A stretch of 64,000 nt of DNA from Lewinellaceae bacterium (GTDB lineage Bacteria > Bacteroidota > Bacteroidia > Chitinophagales > Saprospiraceae). Positions 48,081 through 57,550 of the stretch are shown here, one piece after another. The notes beneath the pieces were generated by a model. It did not search any database and was not told the DNA's origin. It saw only the letters and a list, made by a program, of their open reading frames with translations. Position numbers and translations under genes: made by a program. The stretch's first letter is position 1. Every line of letters begins with the position of its first letter. Location: positions 1-64,000 of the forward strand of contig JACJYI010000004.1 in NCBI GenBank assembly GCA_020636225.1, in the 5' to 3' direction.

Positions 48081-50072
48081 ATGAAAACGAATCGATCCAT
48101 TCCTTTCCGGGTGCTTCCGGCTATCTCACTGATCGTCCTGGCCGGCTTGATCACCGGTTGCGGCAATCAGCAGGGCCAGGCCGGAGCCGGTGCCATCAGC
48201 GGCGACGCGGCTTCGGCAGTCTATGTTCCGCCCGGACAATACGATGAATTCTACGCCTTTATGTCCGGCGGATTCAGTGGACAGGTGGCCGTCTATGGCC
48301 TCCCCTCCGGCCGCTTGTTCAAAGTGATCCCCGTGTTCTCTGTCGACGCCGAGAAGGGATACGGATTCAATGAGGAGACCAAGCCCATGCTGGAGACCTC
48401 CTTCGGTTTTGTTCCCTGGGATGATGCCCACCACCCCGAGCTGTCGCAGACCAATGGCGAAACTGACGGGCGCTATCTCTTCATCAATGGCAACAACACC
48501 CCGCGGATCGCCCGGATCGATCTCAGCACCTTTGAGACGGCAGAGATCATCGAGATCCCCAACTCCGGTGGCAACCACAGTTCTCCCTTCACCACGGAGA
48601 ACACGGAGTATGTTGTGGCCGGCACACGGTTCGGCGTTCCCTATCCCCAGAAGGATGTGGCCATCAATACCTATGCGGATAACTTCAAGGGCGCTCTCAG
48701 CTTTATCAGCGTCGACAAGGAAGATGGCGATATGAACATCGCCTTCCAGGTCTTGCTGCCGGCCTTCGACTATGACCTGGCCCACTCCGGAAAAGGCGAG
48801 TCGCATGGCTGGACCTTCTTCACGACCTATAACACCGAATTGAAGAACACCTTGCTGGAGGTCGGTGCTTCGCAGCATGACAAGGACTATATCGCCGCCG
48901 TCAACTGGAAACTGGCCGAGAAATACATTGCCGAAGGCAAGTTCAAGGAAATACCGGCCAACTATCGGGACAACAGCTATGAGGACAAGACGCACATGGC
49001 CACATCCAAAAAGATGGATAAGGTCAGGGTACTCCTTCCCGAGGATTGTCCCGGACTGGTCTATTTCCTGCCTACACCCAAATCCCCCCATGGAGTCGAC
49101 GTGGATCCTACGGGTGAATACATCGTCGCCAGTGGCAAGCTCTCTGCCGACCTGACCGTACACTCCTTCAAGAAGATGCTGACGGCGATCGAGAACCAGG
49201 CCTTCGAAACCACCATTTCCGGTATTCCCGTGCTCAAGTATGAGGAAGTGGTCGCCGGTGTGGTCAAGGAACCCGGTCTTGGGCCATTGCATACCGAATT
49301 CGACGGAAAAGGAAATGCCTATACCACCTTCTTTATCTCCTCAGAAGTGGTGAAGTGGAACGTTGGTACCTGGGAAGTATTGGACCGAGTGCCAACCTTC
49401 TACTCCGTCGGTCACCTGATGATCCCCGGTGGTGACAGCAAGAAGCCCCAGGGTAAATACCTGGTCGCCCTCAACAAGATCACCAAGGACCGTTACCTGC
49501 CCACCGGACCAGAACTCACCCAATCCGCCCAGCTGTATGATATCTCCGGTGACAAGATGAAGATGTTGCTCGATTTCCCAACCGTGGGCGAACCGCACTA
49601 CGCTCAGGGGATCTCCGCTGACCGGATCGTGCCCAGATCCAGGAAGTTCTTCCCTCTGGAAGAGAACGAGCATCCGTTTAAGGCCCTGGGTGAAAAAGAT
49701 ACCCGGGTGGAACGCAGTGGAAAAGATGTCCATGTCTACATGACCACCATCCGCAGTCACTTCGCACCGGATAATATCGAGGGGATCAAGGTCGGTGACC
49801 GGGTCTACTGGCATGTCACCAATCTCGAGCAAGACTGGGATGTGCCTCACGGATTCGCCGTGCAGGGTGCCCAGAATGCCGAACTGCTGATCATGCCTGG
49901 CCAAACGGAAACACTGGTCTGGTATCCACAACGAGAAGGCGTATTCCCCTTCTATTGTACCGATTTCTGTTCGGCGCTCCACCAGGAGATGCAGGGATAT
50001 GTGCGGGTATCCGCCGCCAATTCCAGCACCCCGCTGGTCTGGAGCCTCGGCGAACCCGAGCCGGAACAATAA
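48081..50072 (+). CDS. nosZ: Nitrous oxide reductase NosZ, clade II, lipoprotein form
   Basis: 663 residues. A Sec signal peptide with lipobox (LITGC, Cys27), not a Tat signal, marks it as clade II and probably lipid-anchored. CuZ-site His are in DDAHHPELSQT (117, 118), GGNHSSPF (166), SHGWTFF, SPHGVDVDP, GPLHTEFDG and GEPHYAQG. CuA ligands are in DVPHGF and FYCTDFCSALHQEM (Cys626, Cys630, His634, Met637). It reduces N2O to N2 in the periplasm. The ATG at 48081 gives the signal peptide; a GTG far upstream lies in the regulatory site. A hairpin after the stop separates it from the accessory genes. Confidence 0.97.
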   Translation: MKTNRSIPFRVLPAISLIVLAGLITGCGNQQGQAGAGAISGDAASAVYVPPGQYDEFYAFMSGGFSGQVAVYGLPSGRLFKVIPVFSVDAEKGYGFNEETKPMLETSFGFVPWDDAHHPELSQTNGETDGRYLFINGNNTPRIARIDLSTFETAEIIEIPNSGGNHSSPFTTENTEYVVAGTRFGVPYPQKDVAINTYADNFKGALSFISVDKEDGDMNIAFQVLLPAFDYDLAHSGKGESHGWTFFTTYNTELKNTLLEVGASQHDKDYIAAVNWKLAEKYIAEGKFKEIPANYRDNSYEDKTHMATSKKMDKVRVLLPEDCPGLVYFLPTPKSPHGVDVDPTGEYIVASGKLSADLTVHSFKKMLTAIENQAFETTISGIPVLKYEEVVAGVVKEPGLGPLHTEFDGKGNAYTTFFISSEVVKWNVGTWEVLDRVPTFYSVGHLMIPGGDSKKPQGKYLVALNKITKDRYLPTGPELTQSAQLYDISGDKMKMLLDFPTVGEPHYAQGISADRIVPRSRKFFPLEENEHPFKALGEKDTRVERSGKDVHVYMTTIRSHFAPDNIEGIKVGDRVYWHVTNLEQDWDVPHGFAVQGAQNAELLIMPGQTETLVWYPQREGVFPFYCTDFCSALHQEMQGYVRVSAANSSTPLVWSLGEPEPEQ

Positions 50073-50119
50073 GCGCTTTGACTGGCGGGTTTGACGCCAT
50101 CAGTTGCTTCATTCGTCGC

Positions 50120-50150
50120 AAGAGAGCCGGCTGATCCGGTCGGCTCTCTT
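50120..50150 (+). terminator. Hairpin between nosZ and the nos accessory genes
   Basis: AAGAGAGCCG (50120-50129) and CGGCTCTCTT (50141-50150), a perfect ten-base stem with an 11-base loop; no long T-run follows. It is likely a partial terminator or mRNA-stabilising hairpin that keeps nosZ transcript above that of the downstream genes. Confidence 0.55.
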
Positions 50151-50165
50151 CTCTAAATCCTGATC

Positions 50166-50741
50166 ATGAAGAACGCTCTGCCAAGGCTCAGTATGCTGCT
50201 GGCCATTGCCGGTATCCTCAGTTTGTTTCTCTTCCCGATGTGGAAGATCATCCTGTATGCACCTCAGTACCCCACGGGTGTCCAGATGAACATCTGGATC
50301 AACAAGATCGACGGGAACGAACCCGGTACCCTGCAGAATGTCAACATCCTCAACCACTATGTGGGCATGAAGTATATCGAACCGGATGCCATTCCCGAAC
50401 TGACCTACTTTCCCTATGTGATCATCGCCATGGCCTGTCTCGGTTTGGTCGCCCTGATCATCAACCGCCCCTGGGCCTATCTCTCCTGGATGCTCCTGAT
50501 GATCGGCCTGTCCATGATCGGTTTCTACGATTTCTACCTCTGGGAATACGACTACGGACACAACCTGAGTGATACAGCGCCGATCAAGATCCCCGGAGCC
50601 TCCTTCCAGCCACCCCTGCTCGGTAAAAAGATCATCCTGAATTTCACTGCTGTTTCCCTGCCCCATATCGGCGGGTATCTCGCCGGAGCGGGTATTGTCT
50701 TCAGTTTCCTGGCTTACTGGTCAAGAAAAAAACTCTCCTGA
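50166..50741 (+). CDS. nos-cluster integral membrane protein, function unknown
   Basis: 191 residues with about four membrane segments and a periplasmic loop containing QYPTGVQMNIWINKIDG and NILNHYVGMKYIEPDAIPEL. Proteins of this kind lie between nosZ and nosL in Bacteroidota nos clusters, but no activity is known; it may play the part of clade II NosB-like membrane proteins. His and Met in NHYVGM could hold copper (inference). It overlaps nosL by one base (TGATG). Confidence 0.75.
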   Translation: MKNALPRLSMLLAIAGILSLFLFPMWKIILYAPQYPTGVQMNIWINKIDGNEPGTLQNVNILNHYVGMKYIEPDAIPELTYFPYVIIAMACLGLVALIINRPWAYLSWMLLMIGLSMIGFYDFYLWEYDYGHNLSDTAPIKIPGASFQPPLLGKKIILNFTAVSLPHIGGYLAGAGIVFSFLAYWSRKKLS

Positions 50742-51184
50742 TGCGCACACTACTGATCCTGTTCACCCTGAGTATCCTGGCCTGTTCACCTGGTCCACAA
50801 TCCATCCGGTATGGCGAAGATGCCTGCTACTTCTGCAAAATGACCATTGTCGACCAGCAGCACAGTGCCGAAGCTGTAACGGCCAAGGGAAAGGTCTACA
50901 AGTTCGACGCCATCGAGTGCCTGGTCCAGTACATCATACCGCTGGACGAGGCCACCTTCACGCACCTATTGGTAGCCGATTTTGATCAGCCCGGATCCTT
51001 GATCGATGCCCGAACGGCCAGCTATCTGGTCAGTCCGAACCTGCCCAGCCCGATGGGTGCATTTCTGAATGCTTTTGACAATCCCAACCGTTCGGCCAGC
51101 GTCCTGCACGAACAGAGTGGCACCTTGTACTCCTGGGATTCGCTCAAAGAAAACATGGCCAGCAACAGCCTGATGCCCCGATAA
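50741..51184 (+). CDS. nosL: NosL copper chaperone lipoprotein
   Basis: 147 residues. Signal peptide with lipobox SILAC, then the copper-binding CYFCKMTI, and the second conserved segment YKFDAIECL. NosL delivers Cu(I) to apo-NosZ in the periplasm. It lies between the membrane gene and nosD, with nosD nine bases downstream. Confidence 0.94.
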   Translation: MRTLLILFTLSILACSPGPQSIRYGEDACYFCKMTIVDQQHSAEAVTAKGKVYKFDAIECLVQYIIPLDEATFTHLLVADFDQPGSLIDARTASYLVSPNLPSPMGAFLNAFDNPNRSASVLHEQSGTLYSWDSLKENMASNSLMPR

Positions 51185-51193
51185 TCCTCTGCC

Positions 51194-52432
51194 ATGATCC
51201 GCCAGCTCCTTTTTCTCGCCCTGATCCTCCTGCTCTCCGGGCCGGCTGCGACCCGGACCCTGCATGTCGGACCTGGCCAATCCTATTCCTCCATTCGCCG
51301 TGCCCTGGATGCTGCAGGCACCGGCGACCGGATCATCGTCCATGCCGGCACTTATCAGGAATGCCCCGTCGTGATCGATCGATCCATCACCCTGTCGGGC
51401 TATGGACTGCCGATCCTGGATGCACAGGGCGAACGGGAAGGGGTGATCATCGAAGCAGACAGCGTCACGGTCGAAGGATTTGAGATCCGCCATACCGGTT
51501 ACAGCTATATCGAGGACCGGGCCGGGATCCGGGTCAAACGCAACAAGGCATTCACCATTCGCAACAATCGCCTGATCCTGACCTTCTTCGGCATTTATCT
51601 GGAGCACGCCAGGAGTGGGGTAGTGGAGAACAACGCCATTCTCGGAAAACCATTGGGTGAAGCCAATAGCGGCAATGGCATACACCTCTGGTACTGCTCG
51701 GAAGTCGATATCCGCAACAACCTCATTCGCGGGCATCGCGACGGGATCTACTTTGAATTTGCCACCGACAGCCGGATCCGAAACAACATCAGCGAAGACA
51801 ATCTGCGTTATGGCCTCCATTTCATGTTTTCAAACGACGACATCTATACCGGAAACACCTTCCGGGAGAATGGTGCCGGGGTGGCCGTCATGTTTTCCCG
51901 CCGCATTCGCATGCTGCACAACCTGTTTCATCTCAATTGGGGGCAAGCGGCTTATGGACTCTTGCTCAAGGAGATCTATGATGCGGAGATCCGAGAGAAC
52001 ACCTTTCAAAAAAACACCATCGGTATCTTCACGGAAGGGTCCAACCGCATCCATTATGAGGACAATGACTTCCTGCAGAATGGCTGGGCAGTGAAGGTAG
52101 CCGGTGGGTGTGATCAGAATACGTTCATCCGAAACAACTTCATCGGGAACAGTTTCGATTTTGCAGCGATCGGCAACATGTCCTCCAATCGGATCGAACA
52201 GAATTTCTGGGGAGATTATACCGGATATGATCTGGACAAGGACGGGACCGGGGATGTTCCCTACCGGCCAGTCAAGCTCTTCAATTACATCGTCGACCAG
52301 ACCCCCGAAACCATCATCCTGATGCGCAGTCTGCTGGTCGAGATCCTCAATTTTTCCGAAAAGGTGAGTCCGGTCCTCACACCGGCTGACGTATCCGATG
52401 CCCTGCCGCGCATGCACCGATATGGCCGATAA
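51194..52432 (+). CDS. nosD: NosD periplasmic copper-site assembly protein
   Basis: 412 residues. A signal peptide (FLALILLLSGPAATRTL) leads into a right-handed beta-helix with repeated NxI/NxF turns (FTIRNNRLILTFFGIYLEHA, VVENNAILG, IRNNISEDNLRYGLHFMFSND), which is the NosD build. It works with NosF and NosY to mature the CuZ site. 12 bases separate it from nosF. Confidence 0.94.
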   Translation: MIRQLLFLALILLLSGPAATRTLHVGPGQSYSSIRRALDAAGTGDRIIVHAGTYQECPVVIDRSITLSGYGLPILDAQGEREGVIIEADSVTVEGFEIRHTGYSYIEDRAGIRVKRNKAFTIRNNRLILTFFGIYLEHARSGVVENNAILGKPLGEANSGNGIHLWYCSEVDIRNNLIRGHRDGIYFEFATDSRIRNNISEDNLRYGLHFMFSNDDIYTGNTFRENGAGVAVMFSRRIRMLHNLFHLNWGQAAYGLLLKEIYDAEIRENTFQKNTIGIFTEGSNRIHYEDNDFLQNGWAVKVAGGCDQNTFIRNNFIGNSFDFAAIGNMSSNRIEQNFWGDYTGYDLDKDGTGDVPYRPVKLFNYIVDQTPETIILMRSLLVEILNFSEKVSPVLTPADVSDALPRMHRYGR

Positions 52433-52444
52433 ACCATACAACCT

Positions 52445-53233
52445 ATGATCCAACTGCATCAACTGTCAAAATCTTTCGGCCGACTGGAGGTCCTGCGGGG
52501 GATCGACCTGGCCTTCGACCAGCCGGGTATAACCGCTGTGCTGGGCCCGAATGGATCAGGCAAGTCCACCCTGTTGAAATCCATCCTGGGCATGGTGATC
52601 CCGGATGCCGGACAGATCCTCTTTCATGGCAAGCCGATCGATCCCCTGGGAAGTTACCGGAAGGATATTTCCTACCTGCCCCAGATCGCCCGATTCCCGG
52701 AAAATCTACGGGTGGCCGAACTGATCCGCATGATCGAATCCTTCCGGCCACAAGAATCGAGCAGTGCGGCCTTGATCCGCGACTTTGGATTGGGGCCGGT
52801 CCTGCAATCCCAGTTGGGACATCTTTCCGGAGGCACTCGCCAAAAGGTCAACCTGGTGCTCACCCTGATGTACGATACGCCGGTGATCATCCTGGACGAA
52901 CCGACGGCAGGCCTGGATCCCGTTGCCCTGGTCCGACTCAAGGACCGGATCATCCAGGCACGGGAAGCTGGGAAGATCCTGCTCGTCACCACCCATATCA
53001 TGAGCCTGGTGGAGGAACTGGCCGATCGCGTCGTTTTCCTGCTGGAAGGCCGAATCTACTTTGATGGCAAGCCCGGGGAACTCAAACAACGGGTGGCAGA
53101 GCCGACACTGGAAAAAGCCATCGCCAACCTGCTGAGTGGCGGTCATCTCAGCCCGATCCAACTACCGGAGTCCGCCGGGCGGGTCACGCGAAAGATGAAC
53201 GGCCATGTTGTCCATCCTCAATACAATCCTTGA
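52445..53233 (+). CDS. nosF: NosF ABC transporter ATPase
   Basis: 262 residues. Walker A GPNGSGKST (34-42), signature LSGGTRQKVNL, Walker B VIILDEPTAGLDP, and the H-loop in TTHIMSLVEEL. It powers the NosDFY complex at the inner membrane. It is followed by nosY after three bases. Confidence 0.95.
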   Translation: MIQLHQLSKSFGRLEVLRGIDLAFDQPGITAVLGPNGSGKSTLLKSILGMVIPDAGQILFHGKPIDPLGSYRKDISYLPQIARFPENLRVAELIRMIESFRPQESSSAALIRDFGLGPVLQSQLGHLSGGTRQKVNLVLTLMYDTPVIILDEPTAGLDPVALVRLKDRIIQAREAGKILLVTTHIMSLVEELADRVVFLLEGRIYFDGKPGELKQRVAEPTLEKAIANLLSGGHLSPIQLPESAGRVTRKMNGHVVHPQYNP

Positions 53234-53236
53234 ATC

Positions 53237-54019
53237 ATGCTCCGCATCATCCGATACAGTTTTGCCGATCTGATCCGCAGCCGCTGGCTCTATTTCTACA
53301 CCGGGTTCTATCTGGTGCTCACCGGAGCACTCTTCCTGATCAGTGCCGATCTCTCCAAGGTGATGGTCAGCCTGATGAATGCCATCCTGTTCATTGTCCC
53401 GCTCGTCGCCCTGCTGTTCGGTGTCATGGTTCAATACTACACCCGGGAGTTCACTGAGTTATTACTGGCCCAGCCCCTACCCCGGCGATCGATCTTCCTC
53501 GGTCAGTACCTGGGGATCGCCACCGCCCTGGCCATGAGCTTCCTCCTGGGGGCAGGCATCCCCTTCATCCTGTCCGGCATCTTTCTGTCGGGGGAGATCT
53601 GGAACTTCTCCATCCTCCTGCTCAGTGGGGTATTGCTGTCCTACATCTTCTCCGCCCTGGGATATCTATTGGCCCTCATGCATGACAACCGTATCCGCGG
53701 ATTCGGTCTGGCCATTGTGATCTGGCTGATCCTGGCGGTCATCTATGACGGCTTGTTCCTCCTGGGCCTGGCCTGGTTTTCCGATTATCCGCTTGAACGG
53801 GTGGCGATTGGCGTGACCCTCTTCAACCCGATCGACCTGGCCCGCATCCTCATCCTGCTCAAGCTGGATATCTCGGCCTTGATGGGCTATACCGGGGCCG
53901 TGTTCAATCGCTTTCTGGGCACCTCCACGGGGATGGGCCTGGCCCTGGTCGTCCTGGCCACCTGGGCCATTGTACCGGTCACCCTGATCCGGACCATTTC
54001 CCTGAAAAAAGATTTCTGA
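53237..54019 (+). CDS. nosY: NosY ABC transporter permease
   Basis: 260 residues with six membrane segments, starting with a basic amphipathic helix (MLRIIRYSFADLIRSRWLY) and containing the coupling region FTELLLAQPLPRRSIFLGQY, as in ABC-2 type NosY. It is the membrane part of NosDFY, which moves an unidentified sulfur- or copper-related component for CuZ assembly. Confidence 0.94.
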   Translation: MLRIIRYSFADLIRSRWLYFYTGFYLVLTGALFLISADLSKVMVSLMNAILFIVPLVALLFGVMVQYYTREFTELLLAQPLPRRSIFLGQYLGIATALAMSFLLGAGIPFILSGIFLSGEIWNFSILLLSGVLLSYIFSALGYLLALMHDNRIRGFGLAIVIWLILAVIYDGLFLLGLAWFSDYPLERVAIGVTLFNPIDLARILILLKLDISALMGYTGAVFNRFLGTSTGMGLALVVLATWAIVPVTLIRTISLKKDF

Positions 54020-54035
54020 ACGATCAATCCATACG

Positions 54036-54776
54036 ATGATGGAAACCTCAAACTTGCACAAACGCCCGATCGGTGAACTGGTCAGGGACGATTATCGGAC
54101 AGCTGAAGTCCTCTCCCGTTGGAAACTGGATTACTGTTGCGGTGGCAAACGCAATCTGGAAGAAGCCTGCAACCGTGAAGGCGCAGATATCAGGGAAGTG
54201 ACATCTGCACTGGAGCAGATCCTGGCCCAACCAGCCGGCAGAGCCATGGATTACAATGCCTGGAGCACAACCTTCCTGATCGATCACATCGAGCAGGTCC
54301 ACCACAGCTATGTACGCAAGTCCCTGCCGATACTGGTTGCCACTGCGCAGAAAGTAGCCTTGCGACATGGTCAGGAATACCCCTATCTGGAGACAGTCTT
54401 CCTGGAAGTAAAAGCATTGGCCCTGGAGCTGGAATCTCATTTGGGAAAAGAGGAGAACATCCTCTTCCCCTATATCCGCAAACTGCTCCTCGCTCGATCA
54501 CGCAGCAGCCAAATGGAAGCCGCTCCCTTTGGAACGATCAACAACCCCATCCACATGATGGAATCCGAACACGAGGATGCAGGTGAGTCGCTGCAGAACA
54601 TCCGGCAGCTGACCAATGACCTGGTACCACCAGAAGCAGCCTGTACCAGTTGGCGGGTGTTGTACAAGCTCCTCGAAGAATTTGAAGCGGACCTGCATAC
54701 GCACATTCATCTGGAGAACAATATCCTGTTTGCCAGGGCGATCCAATTGGAAAAAGAAACGACCTTTGGGGCATGA
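54036..54776 (+). CDS. ric: Di-iron iron-sulfur cluster repair protein RIC/ScdA/YtfE
   Basis: 246 residues. The N-terminal ScdA_N domain has the hallmark DYCCGG (Cys34-Cys35) and the C-terminal hemerythrin-like domain supplies the di-iron His/Glu ligands (IDHIEQVHH, LESHLGKEENILFP, ESEHEDAGE, HTHIHLENNILF). RIC repairs Fe-S clusters after NO damage and may release or process NO. Its place 17 bases after nosY ties NO defence to N2O respiration. It overlaps the next gene by four bases. Confidence 0.93.
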   Translation: MMETSNLHKRPIGELVRDDYRTAEVLSRWKLDYCCGGKRNLEEACNREGADIREVTSALEQILAQPAGRAMDYNAWSTTFLIDHIEQVHHSYVRKSLPILVATAQKVALRHGQEYPYLETVFLEVKALALELESHLGKEENILFPYIRKLLLARSRSSQMEAAPFGTINNPIHMMESEHEDAGESLQNIRQLTNDLVPPEAACTSWRVLYKLLEEFEADLHTHIHLENNILFARAIQLEKETTFGA

Positions 54777-55165
54777 ACTCACCCTGGTTCATATGGCTGC
54801 TCATCCTGTCCTTTTGCCTCCAGGCCATGGGACAAACCCTAGTACTGGGTCGATTTTATCTGCACCGTGCCGAGATCGAGCGGACCCGGTGTGAAAACCG
54901 GTTAAAGCCCGAATTGCAGTGTCATGGAAAATGTCAGCTCAGAAAGGAGTTGGCATCCAATACCCGGGAAAAGGAACCCTCTCAGACCACTCCGGAAATC
55001 CGGCAGTGGCTGCTGGATCTGCCGGCACAGATCGACGCATTACCCGTCATTCCCGGACATCGGGTGCAGTGTCGTTTCCAGATGATCAGGTGGACCACCA
55101 CTGCTCATCTGCCTGACATCTTCCATCCCCCCTGTGCATCCATCCTGAATCATCCGATCGCCTGA
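54773..55165 (+). CDS. Small exported Cys protein coupled to RIC and a copper receptor
   Basis: 130 residues. An N-terminal hydrophobic signal segment (FIWLLILSFCLQAMGQ) is followed by CENRLKPELQCHGKCQLRKEL with Cys40, Cys50 and Cys54. The pattern C-x9-C-x3-C after a conserved RDKP/RLKP-like word occurs in small Bacteroidota proteins next to TonB receptors. A metal-binding role, perhaps copper handling in the periplasm, is inferred from the Cys pattern and context. Its ATG lies in the ric stop (ATGA); the receptor starts 64 bases downstream. Confidence 0.7.
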   Translation: MNSPWFIWLLILSFCLQAMGQTLVLGRFYLHRAEIERTRCENRLKPELQCHGKCQLRKELASNTREKEPSQTTPEIRQWLLDLPAQIDALPVIPGHRVQCRFQMIRWTTTAHLPDIFHPPCASILNHPIA

Positions 55166-55229
55166 TCGGTACACTGGTATCTACTTTCCCATCACAGTCT
55201 GCACGGTTCAGACTGTTCAATTCCATTGT

Positions 55230-57530
55230 ATGAAAACGTATTCAACGGACACCCTGTTGGCTGTCCTCTACATAACCATCAGTTCCTTTGTCTTCGGCAT
55301 TCTCCCTGTTCACCTTCAGGCTCAGGATGTCGGACGGACCATCCTGCTCCAGGATGCAGATACCCGGCTTCCCATCCCCTTTGCGCATGTTGCCTGTGAC
55401 CAGTTCCAGGGAATTTCAGGTGAGGACGGGCAACTTCTTCTTCCAGCCGATCGTTGTGATGATCTTTGGCTCTCCCATCTGGAATACGGCCAACGTGTTG
55501 TGCATGCGACCGAGCTGGATCAGTTGCTCCAGGATGGCATTCTGACCTGGAAACGAGATCCGGGTGTCATTTTACAACCGGTCACCGTCCTGGCTCTGCG
55601 ACAGGGCAATCGTCCGCAGACCCGACAGCAGTTTACCGATCAGGACTGGCTGGCCCATGATGCGGGTGATGTCTTGACCCGGGATCCCGGCATTGCGGTG
55701 ATCCGCAAGGCCGGGCAGTATGGGTTTGATCCGGTGGTGCGGGGCATGAAATATGACCAGTTGAACCTGGTGATCGACGGTGCACAGAGCTGTGTGGCGG
55801 CCTGTCCCAACCGAATGGACCCACCGGCCAGCCAGGTATCCCTCAACCAGATGGAAAAGGTCGAGGTGATCAAAGGGCCTCATGCATTGCGTTATGGTTC
55901 CGGCCTGGGCGGCACCCTCCTGTTCACCAGTGCACCGGCCGGCTTTTCCGACCAGCTGGGTGGCCACAGCCGACTGAGTACCGGCTATGAGACGAACGGC
56001 GACCTCTTCCGCACCGAAGGCCTGGTGGGATTCACCCATCGGGCGATCGCCCTGGACCTCAACGGGTCATGGTCGCAAGGTGGAGATTATACCGATGGGA
56101 ATGGCCAGAGCATTGCCTCCGGGTTCAACCGGGGCAGCTTTGGCACCAATGCCCGTTTCCGGATCAACGAAACGAATACCTTGCAGGCCAATGTCACCCG
56201 CAACCTGGCTCGCGATGTGGAATTTGCCTCCCTGGGCATGGACCTGCGGCGGGACGATACCTGGATGACCAATCTCCGGCATGAGTGGCACGGGGGTGGT
56301 CAGGGGCTGAACCGATGGACGACCATGGTCAGCGGCAGTTTTGTGGATCATCTGATGGACAATCTGCTCAAGCCCCTCGATCCGAGGATGATGAACATGA
56401 GCACAGCGGCCAGGACGCAGACCTACGGGGCCCGGACGGAGGCCACCTTCCTCCTGGGGCGGCATCTCCTGTATGCAGGGGCTGACCTGCGGCAGGAGAA
56501 AGCCAGTGGTGACCGTACCCGCGAGTTCCTGATGGGCCCCATGGCCGGGAAAACGGCCATTGATGCCGTCTGGCAGGACAGCCGGATCACCAATACCGGG
56601 ATCTTTGCCGAATATCACCACGATCTTGGCCGGTATCGACTGATCGCATCCGGGCGGGTCGGGCTGAACCAGGCGACAGCCCTGGATCCGGCGGCGACGT
56701 TCCTGGAGGAGTATCCCGATCCGGATGTCATGCAGATCAATCCTTCGGTCAGTCTGGGTATGATCCGCACCTGGGCGAAGGGCTGGACCACCAGCTTGTG
56801 GATAGCACAGAGCCAACGCAGTGCCGGTCTGATCGAGCGATATATCCATTACCTGCCGGTCGGACTGGATCCGTATGAAATGCTGGGCAATCCCGACCTG
56901 AAGCCGGAGATCAACCGGCAGGTCGACCTGAATATTCAGTATGACTATGCGGGGGGGCGTCTCCAGCTGACTGCCTTTGGCAGCCTGCTCCAGGACTTCA
57001 TTTCGGGCCAGAAGCGGCCTGACCTGGCCCCGCGTATCCCATCGGCGCCAGGTGTCCGCCAGTTCATCAACCTGTCAGAGGCCCTGATGGCCGGAGGCGA
57101 GGCGTCCTGGATCCAGGCCTGGCCGGCATCCCTGCAGTCGGAGATCCATGTAGCCTGGGTATATGGCGAGGATCGCGACCGCGATCAGCCACTGGCAGAG
57201 ATCCCGCCACTGGATGCCCGGATCAGTGTGTGGGGATCCTGGTGGCACGACCGGATCACGCCGCGGGTCACCTGGCGGCAGGTGCTGGCCCAGGAGCGAG
57301 TCTCTTCCGAATTCGGGGAACCCACCACAGCCGGATTCGGATTGCTGGATATGCAGGTAGGTATCCGTATCCTGCCGGTCCTGAAAGTGTCCGTGGGCGG
57401 ACAGAACCTTCTGGATGAGGCCTATGCGGAGCATCTGTCGCGGGCCATGACCGGGGTGATGCCCTCCACCCGCCTGCTGGCACCGGGACGGAATATTTAC
57501 GTGACGGCATCCTTCGACCTGGGTCGGTAG
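55230..57530 (+). CDS. OprC/NosA-like copper TonB-dependent receptor
   Basis: 766 residues. Signal peptide, a short carboxypeptidase-regulatory-like domain (about 37-110), then a TonB plug and 22-strand-type barrel. The plug holds SCVAACPNRMDPP, where Cys192-x3-Met196 corresponds to the CxxxM copper site of OprC and to the CPxRMDPP word of NosA, receptors that bring copper across the outer membrane for NosZ. A plug Asp-Gly word (DGAQ) and QMEKVEVIKGPHALRYGSG are also typical. It is the last gene of the nos operon and ends 20 bases before a strong terminator. Confidence 0.9.
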   Translation: MKTYSTDTLLAVLYITISSFVFGILPVHLQAQDVGRTILLQDADTRLPIPFAHVACDQFQGISGEDGQLLLPADRCDDLWLSHLEYGQRVVHATELDQLLQDGILTWKRDPGVILQPVTVLALRQGNRPQTRQQFTDQDWLAHDAGDVLTRDPGIAVIRKAGQYGFDPVVRGMKYDQLNLVIDGAQSCVAACPNRMDPPASQVSLNQMEKVEVIKGPHALRYGSGLGGTLLFTSAPAGFSDQLGGHSRLSTGYETNGDLFRTEGLVGFTHRAIALDLNGSWSQGGDYTDGNGQSIASGFNRGSFGTNARFRINETNTLQANVTRNLARDVEFASLGMDLRRDDTWMTNLRHEWHGGGQGLNRWTTMVSGSFVDHLMDNLLKPLDPRMMNMSTAARTQTYGARTEATFLLGRHLLYAGADLRQEKASGDRTREFLMGPMAGKTAIDAVWQDSRITNTGIFAEYHHDLGRYRLIASGRVGLNQATALDPAATFLEEYPDPDVMQINPSVSLGMIRTWAKGWTTSLWIAQSQRSAGLIERYIHYLPVGLDPYEMLGNPDLKPEINRQVDLNIQYDYAGGRLQLTAFGSLLQDFISGQKRPDLAPRIPSAPGVRQFINLSEALMAGGEASWIQAWPASLQSEIHVAWVYGEDRDRDQPLAEIPPLDARISVWGSWWHDRITPRVTWRQVLAQERVSSEFGEPTTAGFGLLDMQVGIRILPVLKVSVGGQNLLDEAYAEHLSRAMTGVMPSTRLLAPGRNIYVTASFDLGR

Positions 57531-57550
57531 GATTGCTCCGAAAACCCTGT

